Below, one piece after another: positions 1 to 18,012 of a stretch of 45,874 nt of DNA (position 1 is its first letter; each line of letters begins with the position of its first letter). Source of the stretch: Gonium pectorale. Its lineage: Eukaryota; Chlorophyta; Chlorophyceae; Chlamydomonadales; Volvocaceae. Location: the NCBI GenBank assembly GCA_001584585.1, contig LSYV01000036.1:299323-345196 (forward strand). Direction: 5' to 3'. The notes beneath the pieces are model-generated. The model worked only from the letters and a program-made list of their open reading frames with translations. It made no database searches and had not been told where the DNA came from. The translations under genes and the position numbers were made by a program.

Positions 1-1579
1 TTTTTTTCACCACATGCAGCACGGTTTGACCTCCCCGGCCTCCCCTGAGTGACCGAGAACGGCGAAGGGGTTTCGGTTACAGCTTCTGTTGTAAACGTCC
101 GTTTCTAGACTTTCTACTCAACTAGCGCCCCGGCGCGCTTTGTCGACTTTGGCGCCTGAGCATGCGCCGCAGTGTGGTTTGCATGTTTCGCTACGGCCTG
201 AGTTTACTGGGAGGCCTGATCTTCCTATGCAGTGTGCCGTACACATGTCGGCGCTTCACAGCACACCCACAGGCGTCCCTGGGTTGTCCGAATGTGGAGT
301 GCTGCTGAGCTGCAAGATAAGAGTTAGGTAGGAAGGATTCCGTGCGATGCGAGCTGCGCTGCGGGTGACCACGGCCATTCGAGCTGACCTCCGCGGCCCG
401 CTACGCGTGTCCCGTTATGCCCTTGCTGGATCGTGTACCACTGCATCAATGTGAATTGGTCAGGCTGTACTGCATGCAGAAGAAGCGGGTCGGCTGTCCG
501 CCTGGCACTGATATCTTCCCTTTGCAGGCAGGGACGGAACAGCCCCAGGTATGAGCCTGTTTGCCCACAGGGGAGGTGGAATACGCAGCTAGAAGTTAAC
601 GGGGCGACGAGTGCAGCTGGACCTTACGAACAACACGGGGCTTTATCGCCGAAGCATTACATCCCTGCCGCTGTAGGCCCGTCTGCCACTTGAAGCACCC
701 TAAATCCGTCAGACGCCAAACCCTGGCCCCGATTTGAAGCCGAAAAACCCGTAGCAGTCTCGAGTCAATGCTCCTCTCATAATAGGCGCAGAAAAGCGCA
801 CCGCAGTCTCTGGAACGTCGCCGCCCCTTGCTCTTGCCCCGCAGGCGGGCACACGCGCTCTCGAGACATTCTTTTCTTCCCGACCGCTCAGCAGGAGTCC
901 ACCGTTACCCTCGCACACTATACGCCGCTCACGGTCCGCCATGCCGTGCGCCTTTAAAGGGGCAGACAACACACAGCCAAGAACAGCGACCTGCTTATGT
1001 ATGGTACACTGGCAAGCCGGGCGCGGGACTGCGGGCGCTGCGCCGCCCCCCGCGCCCCGCCGCACGCAACTAGGCTCGCGGGCAAATCAAACCTCGCGCG
1101 AACCATGATCAGCAGGGGGTACACACAATGCCGGGGCTCTTGCCCGTCGTCGCTTGACAAACGGACAGGGATTGTCAGGACGGCTGTACGGCCAGGCCAG
1201 GCCCGGCAGCGCGCGAAGCAATCCCGAGCTGCCCCTAGACGAAGCAGCAACCCCGTACGTATTATGCAATGGAAACGGCGGAAGGCATCGGCCAACGCGC
1301 AACTGGGTTGGACATGTTGCCAAGCGTAGCCGCACCGGGCCAGCACAACCGCCGTGGAAGTGCCGTGTTGCAGCGTGGCCAGACACACTTGCGCATCCGC
1401 GCGCAACCAGCGTAGTCGCCGCTTGCAACCAACCGTCATGCACCCGCCCCAACGCCACCCCAACCCGCCACTTTCCGGACCAATCCTCGATCACACCTCC
1501 CCGTAGGTCAGGCCCCACATCACATGCTAGACGCTGTCAGTTCCCGTCGCACAGGTCATCAGGCCCGGGGGGGTGGGCC
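1..1579. other. No recognisable gene; 3' flank of Fd-GOGAT
   Basis: I see no supported gene here. Short open frames exist on both strands (for example 433-693 plus), but none shows a familiar motif, a splice-joined continuation or a compositional signature of coding. The right part must hold the 3' untranslated region of the glutamate synthase gene. A TGTAA on the minus strand (plus TTACA at 657-661) could be a green-algal type poly(A) signal, but it lies about 900 bases past the stop codon and is weak evidence. Confidence 0.5.
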
Positions 1580-2137
1580 TTACGCGGTCACGGCAACCTT
1601 GGCGCCCGCGGGGAGCTCCACGCTGGGGTTCACCTCGGGCGTGTTCTTCTCCGCCGGGGGCACCAGCTGCCAGAACTTGGCGAGGGAGGCCTCCCAGTTC
1701 GCCAGGATGGCCTTGCCCTTGGCCGAGCCCGTGCGCTCCACGTGCGCCTGGATCAGGCCGCGCAGCTGCGCCTCGCCGGCCTTGGTCACGACCTTCTGGA
1801 TGGCCACAATCTCGGTGTTGACCTTGTCGCAGAAGGAGCCGTCCTCGTCGTAGAAGTAGCCCAGACCGCCGGTCATGCCGGCCGCGACGTTGCGGCCGAC
1901 CGAGCCCAGGACGATGACGCATCCGCCGGTCATGTACTCGCAGCAGTGGTCGCCGGCGCCCTCCACGACCGCCTCCGCCAGCGAGTTGCGCACGGCGAAG
2001 CGCTCGCCGGCGCGGCCGTTGACAAACAGCCGGCCGCCGGTGGCGCCGTAGAGGCACGTGTTGCCCACCAGCGAGGCCGCCTCGGGCTTGAACGAGCTGT
2101 TGGCCGGGGGCACAATGGCGATCTCGCCGCCGTTCAT

Positions 2138-2168
<31 letters not shown>

Positions 2169-5100
2169 ACGAGCTTGACCTCCAGGCCCTTGATCGAGAA
2201 ACACCCGAACGACTGGCCGCCCGAGCCGTTGAGCGTCAGCTGCACCGTGCCTGCAAAGCCGTTGTCGCCGTGGTGCTTGGCAATCACGCCGGCCACGCGG
2301 CCCAGCGCCGAGCGGTCGGTGTTGATGATGTCAAACGTCTTGTGCACGTGCTTCTCGTTCTTGATGGCGTCCATCACGTCGGCGTCCGCGAGGATGCGGT
2401 CGTCCAGCTGCGGCCCGTTGTCGTGAACCTCCTGGGCGCGGCGCACGCTCGAGGCGCCCGATGGGCCGGCGAAGGTGGTCAGGAAGGAGAGGTCCAGGCC
2501 GTCCGTCTTGGCCAGCTTGATCTCGCGCTGCTTGAGCAGGTCGGCGCGGCCAATGACCTCGTCCAGCGACTTGTAGCCCATCTCCGCCAGGCCGGCGCGC
2601 ACCTCCTCCGCGACGAAGTGGAAGTAGTTGACCAGGTCCTCGGGCGCGCCGGGGAAGCGCGCGCGCAGCTCCTCGCGCTGCGAGGCCACGCCGACGGGGC
2701 AGTTGTTCGTGTGGCAGACGCGGGCCATGATGCAGCCGGTCGCGATCATGGCCACGGTACCGAAGCCGAACTCGTCGGCGCCGAGCAGCGCGCCCATGAG
2801 CACGTCGCGGCCGTTGCGGACGCCGCCATCGACGCGGAGTACGACACGCTCGCGGAGCTCGTTGCGAACCAGCGTCTGGTGCGTCTCGGCCAGGCCCATC
2901 TCCATGGGGCCGCCGGCGTGCTTGATGGACGAGATGGGCGAGGCGCCGGTGCCGCCGTCGTGGCCCGAGACCTGGATGATGTCGGCGTTGGCCTTGGCCA
3001 CGCCCGACGCGACGACGCCGATGCCCGCCTCGGCCACCAGCTTGACGCTGACCTTGGCCCTGGGGTTGACCTGAGGTATGGGATCGGGTGAGGGAAAGGA
3101 AGGCGAAGTGAGCGGGGGCTTGGTCTCACCAGTGGTATTTGGCATCAGCTGCCATGCACGTGGCCGCCTTGTGCATGCACACCTCGCCCACCCCGCTCCT
3201 TTCCGGTCGGTACCGATACCTCCCCGGAACGCACTGCCACGCACGCACCTGGTGCAGGTCATAGATGAGCTGCGCCAGGTCCTCGATCGAGTAGATGTCG
3301 TGGTGGGGCGGCGGGCTGATGAGCGGCACGCCGGGCTTGGAGCGGCGCAGCTGCGCAATGTAGGGCGACACCTTCTGGCCGGGCAGCTGGCCACCCTCAC
3401 CGGGCTTGGCGCCCTGGGCAACCTTAATCTCCAGCTGGTCCGCGTTCATGATGTACTCGGGGGTGACACCGAAGCGGCCCGACGCCACCTGCTTGATCTT
3501 GCTGGTGGCCGTGTCGCCGTTGCGGAGGCCGCGCAGGTGCGGCACCGAGGCGCTCTTGCCCTCGCCGTCAACGTCGTCCAGCAGCAGCCAGCGGGTGGGG
3601 TCCTCGCCGCCCTCGCCGCTGTTGGAGCGGCCGCCAATGCGGTTCATGGCGATCGCAATCGTCTCGTGCGTCTCGCGCGAGATGGCGCCCAGCGACATGC
3701 CGCCGGTGCAGAAGCGCTCCATGATGGCGGCAGCGGGCTCCACCTGCGGGGCGGAGTGCGGGTGCGCAGGGAAAGTAAGGCGTGAACTTGTGACGACATG
3801 CACAGCGCACTTCGAGGAGGCGATGCGTGAGCATGGGATCCACAGCCCTCGAGTAGAGCTTGCCTTGCAAGGCCGTAAAGTGAGCGTGAAGAGCACACAC
3901 GAGCCACTTCCATTGTGCCACTTCGATTGCGCGAAAATGCCCGCATTGCAAACGAGCAATCGGCAGCAGCCCCCAGACTTAAGCCGGTACACGCGACGAC
4001 GCTCTCACCTGGTCGATGGGGATGGGCGCGCGGTCCGACTTGAACTCCAGGCAGTCGCGGAGCACCGACACGGGCGCCTCAGCGAAGTGCTGCTGGTAGG
4101 CCTGGTAGGCCTCCGGGTTGGCCTTGGAGCCAGCGCCCAGGCCAATGGCCTTGTGCAGCAGCTTGGCCATGGTGCCGTTGTTGATGTGGTACTCGCCTGG
4201 GAGGGCGGGGCGGAGCGGGGCGCGGGCAATGACCTGGGTGGACAGAGGACAGCGGGATGAAGGAGCCCCTATGGCAGACTGGAAAAGCCCAAACCACACA
4301 CATATAGCTGAAGCTTCAGAACTGCGTCCGTGAAACACCTTGATGACCCGCGGGTCCGTGCCCTGACCCACCCTTGGGCTTGGCCTGGATAAAGCCGTAG
4401 TCCTCCAGCTTGCTGAGCGCCTTCTCGGGGAAGCCCTTGACCCACAGGCTCTCCGCCTCGCGCTGCAGGTCCGCCAGGCTCATGCCGCCAATGCGGGAAA
4501 CGGTGCCCCTGTGGAGCCGGCAGAGTGCAGGTCGTCAGCGGCTGTGTTCCAGGCCTTTTGTTTAGCGTGAACAGAATGGCGTGCACGGCTAGGGTTGTGG
4601 GCATGCCAGGAGAAGCATCAGCTGTTTTTCATGTCTTGCAGAACGCAGGAGGTTGGCCACCTGCGTGTGCCTCTTGAGGCTTCGAGCCACTGGACTCGTT
4701 GAGACCAACGCCAGCTACCGCCCCTGCGAGTACCAACATCCTCACCGGAAGCTGAAGTCCATGACGTCCTTGCTCAGGCCGTAAGCCTCAAAGATCTGCG
4801 CGCCGTGGTAGCACGACAGCAGCGAGATGCCCATCTTGGACAGGATCTTGAGCACACCCTTCTCCAGGGACTTCTTGAAGTTCTTCTGGGCGGCCTGCAC
4901 GCTGATGTCGGGCACCTGCAGAGGAGGAGCGGGGCGAAGATCGGTAAGGTCAGTACGAGGGAGGTCAGCGGAGGTCCGAACAGAGGAATCAGCCTCCTCG
5001 CCTGCCCTCCTCACCCGCGCAAGACGGGAGACAAGCCTCAGCCAAACCCTAGCACACACGCCCATCCCGTTTCCCGCACCTTGCCGGCCTTGATCAGGCT

Positions 5101-8100
5101 CTGCGTGCGGCTCGACAGGCGCCACTGGCGGCTGGTCTCGTAGCCCAGGTAGGGGCAGATGCCGTGGGCGCCGAAGCCGATGAGCATGGCGGCGTGGTGG
5201 GTCGAGTAGCAGGTCGCCGTGTCCACCACAATCGACGTGTCCGAGCGCAGCGACGTGCGGATCAGGTGGTGGTGCACAGCGCCCACGGCCAGCAGGGCAG
5301 GGATGGGGGCGCGGGAGGCGTCCAGCTGGTCGGGGCGGTCCGACAGGACGACGCACTGGCAGCCGGCGCGCACGGCGGCCTCCACGTCCGAGCACAGCTT
5401 ACGGAGGGCGGCCTCCAGGGAGCCGGCGGCGCCGACGTCGAAGAAGATCTTGAACGTCTTGGAGCCCAGCACCTTGTCCGAGGCGATGGCCTGCAGCTCG
5501 CTCTCGAGCAGGATGGGGCTCTCCAGGAGCACCTGGAGGGGAGAGTGGGCCAACGAGGTGGATGAGGCAGTCGGGACCGTGCGAGATATGTGGACATAGA
5601 GCGGAGTCCAGCAAGCACATTGGGCCCCGTCAACCCCGTAAAGCACGGGGACCCAAGTGCGTCAGCGTGAGCACGTTTTACTCGTTGGGACACGGGCTGC
5701 TTTTGACTCCTCCCAGCCTAAGCGCTAGCTTTCCGTTGGAAGGCCCGGACAGCCCCGCGATATCGGCAGACATTCCGTTTGCTGTGCCTGAAAACCAGGG
5801 ATGTAGTACGGCGCCCTGTGGACCCTGTCACCTACTGCGGCTGCCGTACTCGGCGCCCGGCAGGCAGCAGCCGTACCTGCTTGTACGAGTCAGCTCCGGG
5901 CGACAGCAGGTTGCCGCGGGCACCCAGGCGCATCTCCAGGCTCATCACCAGGCCCTCACGCAGCGGGTCGATGGGCGGGTTGGTCACCTGCGAGAGTGAG
6001 AGCGAGACGGAGGAGTAAGGAATGTGCCGAGTGCCGGGCAGCTAGCAGAGACCTAGCAGCTACAATCTGCATTACCACGAGGACGAAGCTGTGACATTCA
6101 ACGCGGACATTATGACCCCCCCCGCGCACGCGGCTCTCCCCATGGTTTGCAGTTCTCCCCCTCCAAGGCCCGCCCTGTGGTGAGCGCTGCCATCATATAA
6201 ATTCCACCACGTTGGAGAGAGCATGAGCCCATACAGAAAATGGGGACCTCCCCACCTGCGCGAAGCGCTGCTTGAAGTAGTTGTAGAGCATGTGCGGCTT
6301 GTCCGACAGCACGGCAAGCGGAATGTCATCGCCCATGCAGAAAGTGGGCTCAATGCCCGTCTGCGCCTGGCTCTCCACAACCATCTGAGCGTCCTCGGCA
6401 CCCATGCCTGTCGAGGCGAGGAAGTCCAGGGGTGGCAACAGGGGAGTAACGACCAGGCGGGTGAAACGGGGCAGCGACCGTGAAGCATGTTTTTGGGGCG
6501 GCAGTTGCAATAGGCAGGCACGTCAGGGCGGACAGGAGCGGACAGGCGGGATGTGGTGGATAGCAGGAGGCCAGGAGTAGGACGCGGGATGCAATCGACT
6601 TGCTGGCCGGGCGTTTACCCCACGCATTGAATAACACATCTCACTTAATCGCCTACTAGCCGTCCGGGGTGTGGAACCGAGAAGCGCGTCATGAGGGACA
6701 CGACTATGCCTGCCTATGGGCACCTATAGGGAATCTTTTCACACGTTCACTTCCTGCTGCGCGCTGTACTCGTCCAGGGAGCGAGCTCTGTCACCTTTCA
6801 TTGCCCGCCTCGGCTTATGACGCACCCCCTTTCCTGAACTTGACCTACAAAACCTCGCTCAGCTCGCACTCCGCACGCTGCGAATCTGCCCTCCCTTCTG
6901 TCCGCCAGTTGCAGAAGATGTGACCGGAAGACACCGTTGGATGCGTGGCCCTCATCCAGGCCCCTTCCAAACTTCCAACCCTCGAGGAAATCTATTCCAG
7001 CCCACCGGCAACCGGGTTCCAGCCCACCGGCAACCGAACTTCACTCACCGATGGCCGACTGCAGGCGCAGCATGGTCGCCGCGTCGTACATGGGCTCGTT
7101 CAGGTAGGTGCTCTCGCCCAGGTCGCTCAGGCGGCGCAGGCTCTGCTGCAGCCACTGCTTGTAGGGCTGGCGGGTCGCAACCATCTTGCTGATCGCGCCC
7201 GTCTCCATGAAGGTGCCCTTCTCCAGGTCGGCGCACACCATCTGGCCTGCAGGAGTGGAGCGGGCCGACAAAGGCGAGGCGAGTGCAGGGCTCATGAGAG
7301 TGCCCAGAGCGCCGAAGCACGCAGCTGGGTGTATGTGCACGGGAGTTGGCGAAACGCGCCGCGTGCCGCGTAACACGCCGTTTCCTACGGTTTCCATGGT
7401 GTTCGAGGGGCAATGCGACGGGAGCAGTAGAGCACAGCCCCGGACAAGGGAGCGCTGCTGGTGTGGGCATGCACTGCCCCATCCTGTCGATGGCAGGCGG
7501 CATGTCCGGGCTTCCCCTTGGCACCGCTACCACACACCTCTAGCCCGAGGATACACCAGATCCAACCAACGGCACATGGAAGCAACGTGCGGTGGCTAAG
7601 CATCCGACGGTTCGAGCGCGCCAGCTTGCGCCACGACAAATCTTCCGCGATGCCCCTCTCGCACATACCTCGCCCCTTAGGACCGGCTCTCCCATTGACT
7701 GGCACGCGCACCCACGCGCCCAAACCCTTCCATTCTCACGGGCATTCGTGCGCCAGGTCACGACGGCTGCCCGGCCTTTGGCCCCCGCTGTTCCCCCAAG
7801 GGTTGTGATCGAGAACGCATGAGCTGCAGGCTCCATAGGATTCAATCTAACATCGCAACCACGTTCATGTTAACCGGTATCACAACAGATTTCAAACCCA
7901 CCTGGACCCAGACGGCCCTTGGCGACCACGTTCTCCGCGTTGCTGATCACGTCGCCCAGCACGCCCACCTCCGAAGCCACGTAGATCATGTCGTCCTTGG
8001 TCTGCCAGAAGCGGGCCGGGCGCAGACCGTTGCGGTCCAGGCGCGCGCCCACGCGCTTGCCGTCAGAGAAGACCAGCAGCGCGGGGCCGTCCCAGCCCTC

Positions 8101-10870
8101 CTGCAGGCCCTCGAAGAACTCGTAGAAGTCAACGACCTGGCGGTTGAAGGTGTGGGCAGGGTGCGGGAGAGGGAGGTCAGGGCGAGGACAGGAGCGCAAG
8201 AGGTGTGGAAGAGCAATGCGATGGAAAGGACCATGGAGTGGGTGCAAGAGCTTGGCAATGATCATCCTTGCTATCTAGATGGCACAAAATGGCGTGGTTC
8301 TGAAGGGCAGTTGCTGGCACCATCTCCGGGGAGGCCAACACAGATTTCTAACCCTTCCCCCAGGCAGCACCCCTTGCGCTCGCCAGCCCGAACGCTGGCC
8401 GATCACGTCTGCTGTGGGCTCTCGACCTTAAGAGGTTCGCATGCTTGCGGGGTTAGGGTGCGTCCTGACCATGGTTTACTAGATGCTGGACAGCCCCTAA
8501 CAAAGGCCCCTTCATCCGTACTGATGCTGCCGCCCCCATCCCATCCGCTGTCTGGCTTGCTTCTTTGCTTTAGGATAGCACTCCGGGGGGCAAGGGGTAA
8601 TTAGAAAGCAACGCACCCATCGTTGCCACCAGACGGTCCTTTCGCCCGTCCAGGCAGAAACGCGTCGCTCTAGTACCTCCTCAGCACCAAGACTTACACA
8701 CGGCCTCTTGTTCGGGGAAGGGAGCCGCACCCCTATGAATCGTTAAAACCCCGATGCAATGTTGGTGTCTGCGAGGCTCACCTCGGGGTACTCCTTCATG
8801 AGGTCGGGGTGGTTGCGGTAGGCCTCCGGAACCAGCAGCATCAGCGCCTCCTGCGGGTCCATGCCGGTGCGGACAAGCAGCTCCGCCACGTTGTCCAGGT
8901 TGGCGCTGTCCGACTGGGCCGCGTTGCAAAGCGGCGTCAGCTCCTCCTCGCGGCCCTTCCAGATGGGGTTGCTCAGCTCGTGCTCGCGCGAGGCCACCCA
9001 GTTCAGGTTGCCCTGCAGCGTGTTGATCTCACCTGGGGGCGGGGGGCGTGGCAGACGGAGAGGGGATCAGGTCAGTCCCCAACACACCGTGCGGTTGAGG
9101 ATGCCAGCTGGTGGAGTGACTGTGTGGAGCGGCACAATGCGATTTGACTGCTCCACCGAGACCGACAAGCTACCACGAGTCGTCTCGCTTGCATCGTACG
9201 AAAGCTGACCCCGCCGCTAGCTGACCGACGCGGCCTAATTGCTCTTCGTGCCGTGAATAGCATTCTGAATAGACAGTGTGGTGGCAGGCCGTGACCCCAC
9301 ATGGTCGAGCCGGCTGTCTTGCTACGGGGCGCGGACCGCCCTGCCCTCCGCCTTCACGTGCACCGCCGCTTGGCTGCTTTAGCCGTCCGTACGTCCGTCC
9401 ACCGCGACTTCTGCCGGGGCCTCGACCACCGCGTTCTCACCGTTGTGGCCCAGCACGCGCATGGGCTGCGCCAGGGGCCACTTGGGCGTGGTGTTGGTGG
9501 AGAAGCGGCGGTGGTAAATGGCAAACGACGACTCAAAGTCGGGGTTCTCCAGATCGCGGTAGAAGGCGCCAACCACCGCGGAGCGGAGCATGCCCTTGTA
9601 CGTAATCGTACGGCTAGACAGCGTGCAGAGGTAGAAGTCCGGCGCGACGTCCGCCGGCAGGGCGGCGTTCTTCGCCTTCTCCACCAGCTTGCGGACCACA
9701 AACAGCTCCCGCTCCAGCTCGTCCCCGACCTGGCCCGGCTTGCCCTCAATCATGACCTGCCAGATGCGCGGCTCGGTGACCTTGGCGAACCGGCCCACGA
9801 TGTCGTGGTCCACCGGGACCTTGCGCCAGCCCAGGACCTTCACGCCCTCCTTAGCGCACACCGCCTCCAGGATCTGCTTGCACTGCGCCTCCAGGGCGTC
9901 GTTGTTGGGCATGAAGACCATGCCGACGCTGTAATCGTGGGGGACCGGGGGCACGAAGGCGCAAGAGGTTGTTGGATGGGTGGGGGACAGGTTGCTGTAG
10001 TTGCTGTGGGGAGGCCCCGGGCTTCAGCCACAGCGTTGCGCCGGTTGGCGCGCGCGGGGTTGCTGCAAAGCTGCGCGAGGGAACACCCCCCAAGTCGTCT
10101 GACAGGCTCACCCGGTCGTCAGCTCGTTAAGCTGCGGCATCTCCTTCTTCAGCAGCTTCCAGGGGATTTGAGTCATGAGACCCGCACCATCGCCGGAGTC
10201 GTTATCGGCAGAGCAAGCACCGCGGTGCTCCATGCAGCCGAGGGCAGTCAGCGCCTGCGTCCGCGAGCAAGCAAACCTTCAGAATCGTGTCCACATAGCC
10301 GCCGCGCCAATTGGGTCCCACCTGCTTCACCACGGTATGGCTCTTAACATTCTTCAGGCTGGCGATGAAGCCGACCTGCGGGAAGGCGCTCTTCGAGTCA
10401 CAACATGTCCGCGCCGACCATGATCAGAAGTTTGCTTACTCCGCACGCGTCGCGCTCGCGAAGGATGTCCTCCATATCAGCAACGTTCGCCTCGTAGGTT
10501 GCGCTGGCAGCGGCGGGCTCCAGCACCTCCGGCGCAACGAGGGCTTCGGCCCTAGCGGGCGTCGCCACGAGCGGCGCGACCGCGCGACCCGCGGCAGACT
10601 GCGCCGCGACGACGCGCTTCACATTCTGCACAGGCAATTATGCTGATCAGGGTCCACTGAGAAGCCGACGGGCAGCCATGCTGCGCCAGAACCTACGTCG
10701 CCTGCGCTTACAAGTCGCCCTAGTCCTTGCACGCTACGACTGACCTTAGCCTGAGCCTTAACGCTGCGGTGGCTGGCGGGGGCACGGGGGGCCGCAGGCA
10801 CGGGGACCTGGCGCTGCTGGCCATCTAGGCGCGAACCAGCGCGCTGCTGCGCACGCAGCTGAGTGTCCAT
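1580..10870 (-). CDS. GLU1: Ferredoxin-dependent glutamate synthase, plastid precursor (16 exons)
   Basis: Fd-GOGAT (EC 1.4.7.1) converts glutamine plus 2-oxoglutarate to two glutamates in the stroma, using reduced ferredoxin. Exons in transcript order: 10745-10870, 10440-10625, 10322-10375, 10112-10254, 9441-9928, 8782-9032, 7902-8136, 7049-7246, 6256-6407, 5877-5987, 5080-5532, 4746-4915, 4372-4508, 4009-4196, 3249-3743, 1580-3070. They total 4878 nt (1625 aa plus stop), close to plant GLU1. Residues 1-102 form an Ala/Arg/Gln-rich transit region. Cys103 in DACGVGF should become the N-terminal nucleophile of the class II glutaminase domain, which also has [15 protein letters not shown] (131-145) and RRFSTNT (310-316). 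The FMN domain carries [13 protein letters not shown], followed by the 3Fe-4S ligands Cys1242, Cys1248 and Cys1253 (C-x5-C-x4-C). The C-terminal beta-helix domain ends at the TAA. No beta subunit is fused, so this is the ferredoxin type. The symbol follows the plant orthologue. Confidence 0.96.
6995..7036. repeat. Short direct repeat in a GOGAT intron
   Basis: A 20-base unit starting TTCCAGCCCACCGG occurs twice with a 22-base period (6995-7014 and 7017-7036). It lies just inside the intron that follows exon 7049-7246. No function is evident. Confidence 0.85.
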
Positions 10871-11765
10871 AGTGATGCGACTGGTGGGCGTCGCTGCCCT
10901 CTACAGTTCGCACCAAAAGGGCGTGCCCTATGAGGGCCGGAGCGAAACGTGACTTCTGTCGTGCACCGACTGCCGTGTGGTTTGTGGGGCTGAGCTGCGC
11001 CACGAAGCGCCGCAAACAAATGTGCCCGGACGCTTCTTATCGTCAAGAAGTATTACAAGAGCTCGAAATCGCGCCAAGCTGCGCCATGTTTCCTCACGCT
11101 CATCTGTCCAGCGTTGCTCTCGACCATCAGAACACGATTGCGAACACGCGCATCATTATTGATACCATACACCTTAGCGCATACCATACACCATAGCAGA
11201 GCCGCCGTCATTCCGACCATGCATAGCAGTAGACGCTCACCAACAATGGCACTGAAACAAGGGAATGCTTTCGACAAAATCTACTCATATCACAGGGACT
11301 TTTGGCGCTCGCGCCCACAGAGGCGTCAGAACAGACCGCACGTGTAGACATGCGGGGGACATGCCGGTACCACCGCGCTTTATTCAAACCCGAGTCGGAA
11401 TGCCCCATACGGTGCTGCATGGAAAATAGCACACGTACTTGGCGAGTAATGCATGTCAACCCCGCTTCATGCCTTCAGTCCTGTATGGCCTGTAAGTACC
11501 CGGCCCGCCCCTCGGCCTGTGTGAACAAGATTGCGGCTCCTTTAACCACTTCCTATGAAGACCCGAAAGCAGTCCCCGCTTGCCAGAGCACACCCACACC
11601 CACATCCGCACACACAGAAATCGCCCCCCGTTGCACACAGCACAGACCACACCATTGCGTTCACGCCTCGCACGTGCGCATGGCCGCGGTCACGCCGTTG
11701 CACTCGCTCGTCACCCGCTTGTGACCTGCATCATGAGCGTCCGCGCTCGCGTCTATTCCCACACC
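10871..11765. other. Intergenic: Fd-GOGAT 5' flank and FAP 3' flank
   Basis: This gap separates the FAP stop codon from the glutamate synthase start codon on the same strand, so it must hold the FAP 3' untranslated region and the GOGAT promoter. A minus-strand TGTAA (plus TTACA at 11053-11057) is a candidate poly(A) signal for FAP. A 12-base sequence, ATACCATACACC, occurs twice around 11162-11192. I see no convincing TATA box or open reading frame. Confidence 0.55.
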
Positions 11766-17470
<5,705 letters not shown>

Positions 17471-18012
17471 TTGGCGTCTGCCCTTTGCCGACCTAAGTGG
17501 TCAAGCTGCAGCTGAGCGGACGGTCGTCCGTCTGTAAGCGATATAACCGAGACAGGACTGCAGCAGACCGTGCAAGAGGTCCGAGTATTGCTGTGGGAGA
17601 TCCACGACAGTTGCTGTAACTATCTCTGTTGGTTCCTTCCGCACCGAGTCATCGCGAGGACCAATACTTATTGGATGTGATTATATATCTGTTCCGGTAT
17701 CCGGGGCATCCTCCAACCCTCCGCCCCGACTACACATCCCGTGCCAAAACCGTGCCGTCCAGGCACCCGCTTCACCAGGACTCCCATATGGAGATACATA
17801 CTTCGTTCGGCCTGATACGTAGCCTTGACAGAGCTCCCGGCATTCCACCGGGCCAAGGTTGGTGGGCCAGGGTCGATGGAAGACGCCCACCCTCAATATC
17901 ATCATCATCGTCCCTAAACGGGAGTTAGAATCAGTATTGTCGCATATCACGTGTCCATGCATACGCCCCTTGCGAACTGCTTACTGCCACTTGCATACTG
18001 CTTACTGTCCTC
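17471..18012. other. Intergenic: FAP promoter region and TLC gene 3' flank
   Basis: This AT-richer gap must contain the FAP promoter. It holds a TATA-like GTTATAT on the minus strand (plus 17541-17547, about 75 bases before the FAP ATG), a second AT stretch at 17681-17688, and an inverted CCAAT pair (CCAATA CT TATTGG) at 17661-17674. No gene is visible. Confidence 0.5.
17661..17674. promoter_or_regulatory. Candidate palindromic CCAAT element upstream of FAP
   Basis: CCAATA and TATTGG are inverted around a two-base centre, about 190 bases upstream of the FAP start codon. The pair could be read as a CCAAT box on either strand. The regulatory role is inference only. Confidence 0.25.

Noticed and set aside
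1154..3091. Long plus-strand open frame (645 codons) opposite the last glutamate synthase exon
   Set aside because: It is the antisense shadow of a GC-rich exon with a very strong Fd-GOGAT match. Its product is a repetitive Arg/Ala/Val/His-rich sequence with no motif.
9301..10347. Plus-strand open frame of 348 codons
   Set aside because: It overlaps glutamate synthase exons 3, 4 and 5 in antisense. The composition is that of a shadow frame.
1580..10870. NADH-dependent glutamate synthase
   Set aside because: There is no fused or adjacent small subunit with NADH/FAD and 4Fe-4S motifs, and the 1625-aa length with a plastid leader fits the ferredoxin type.
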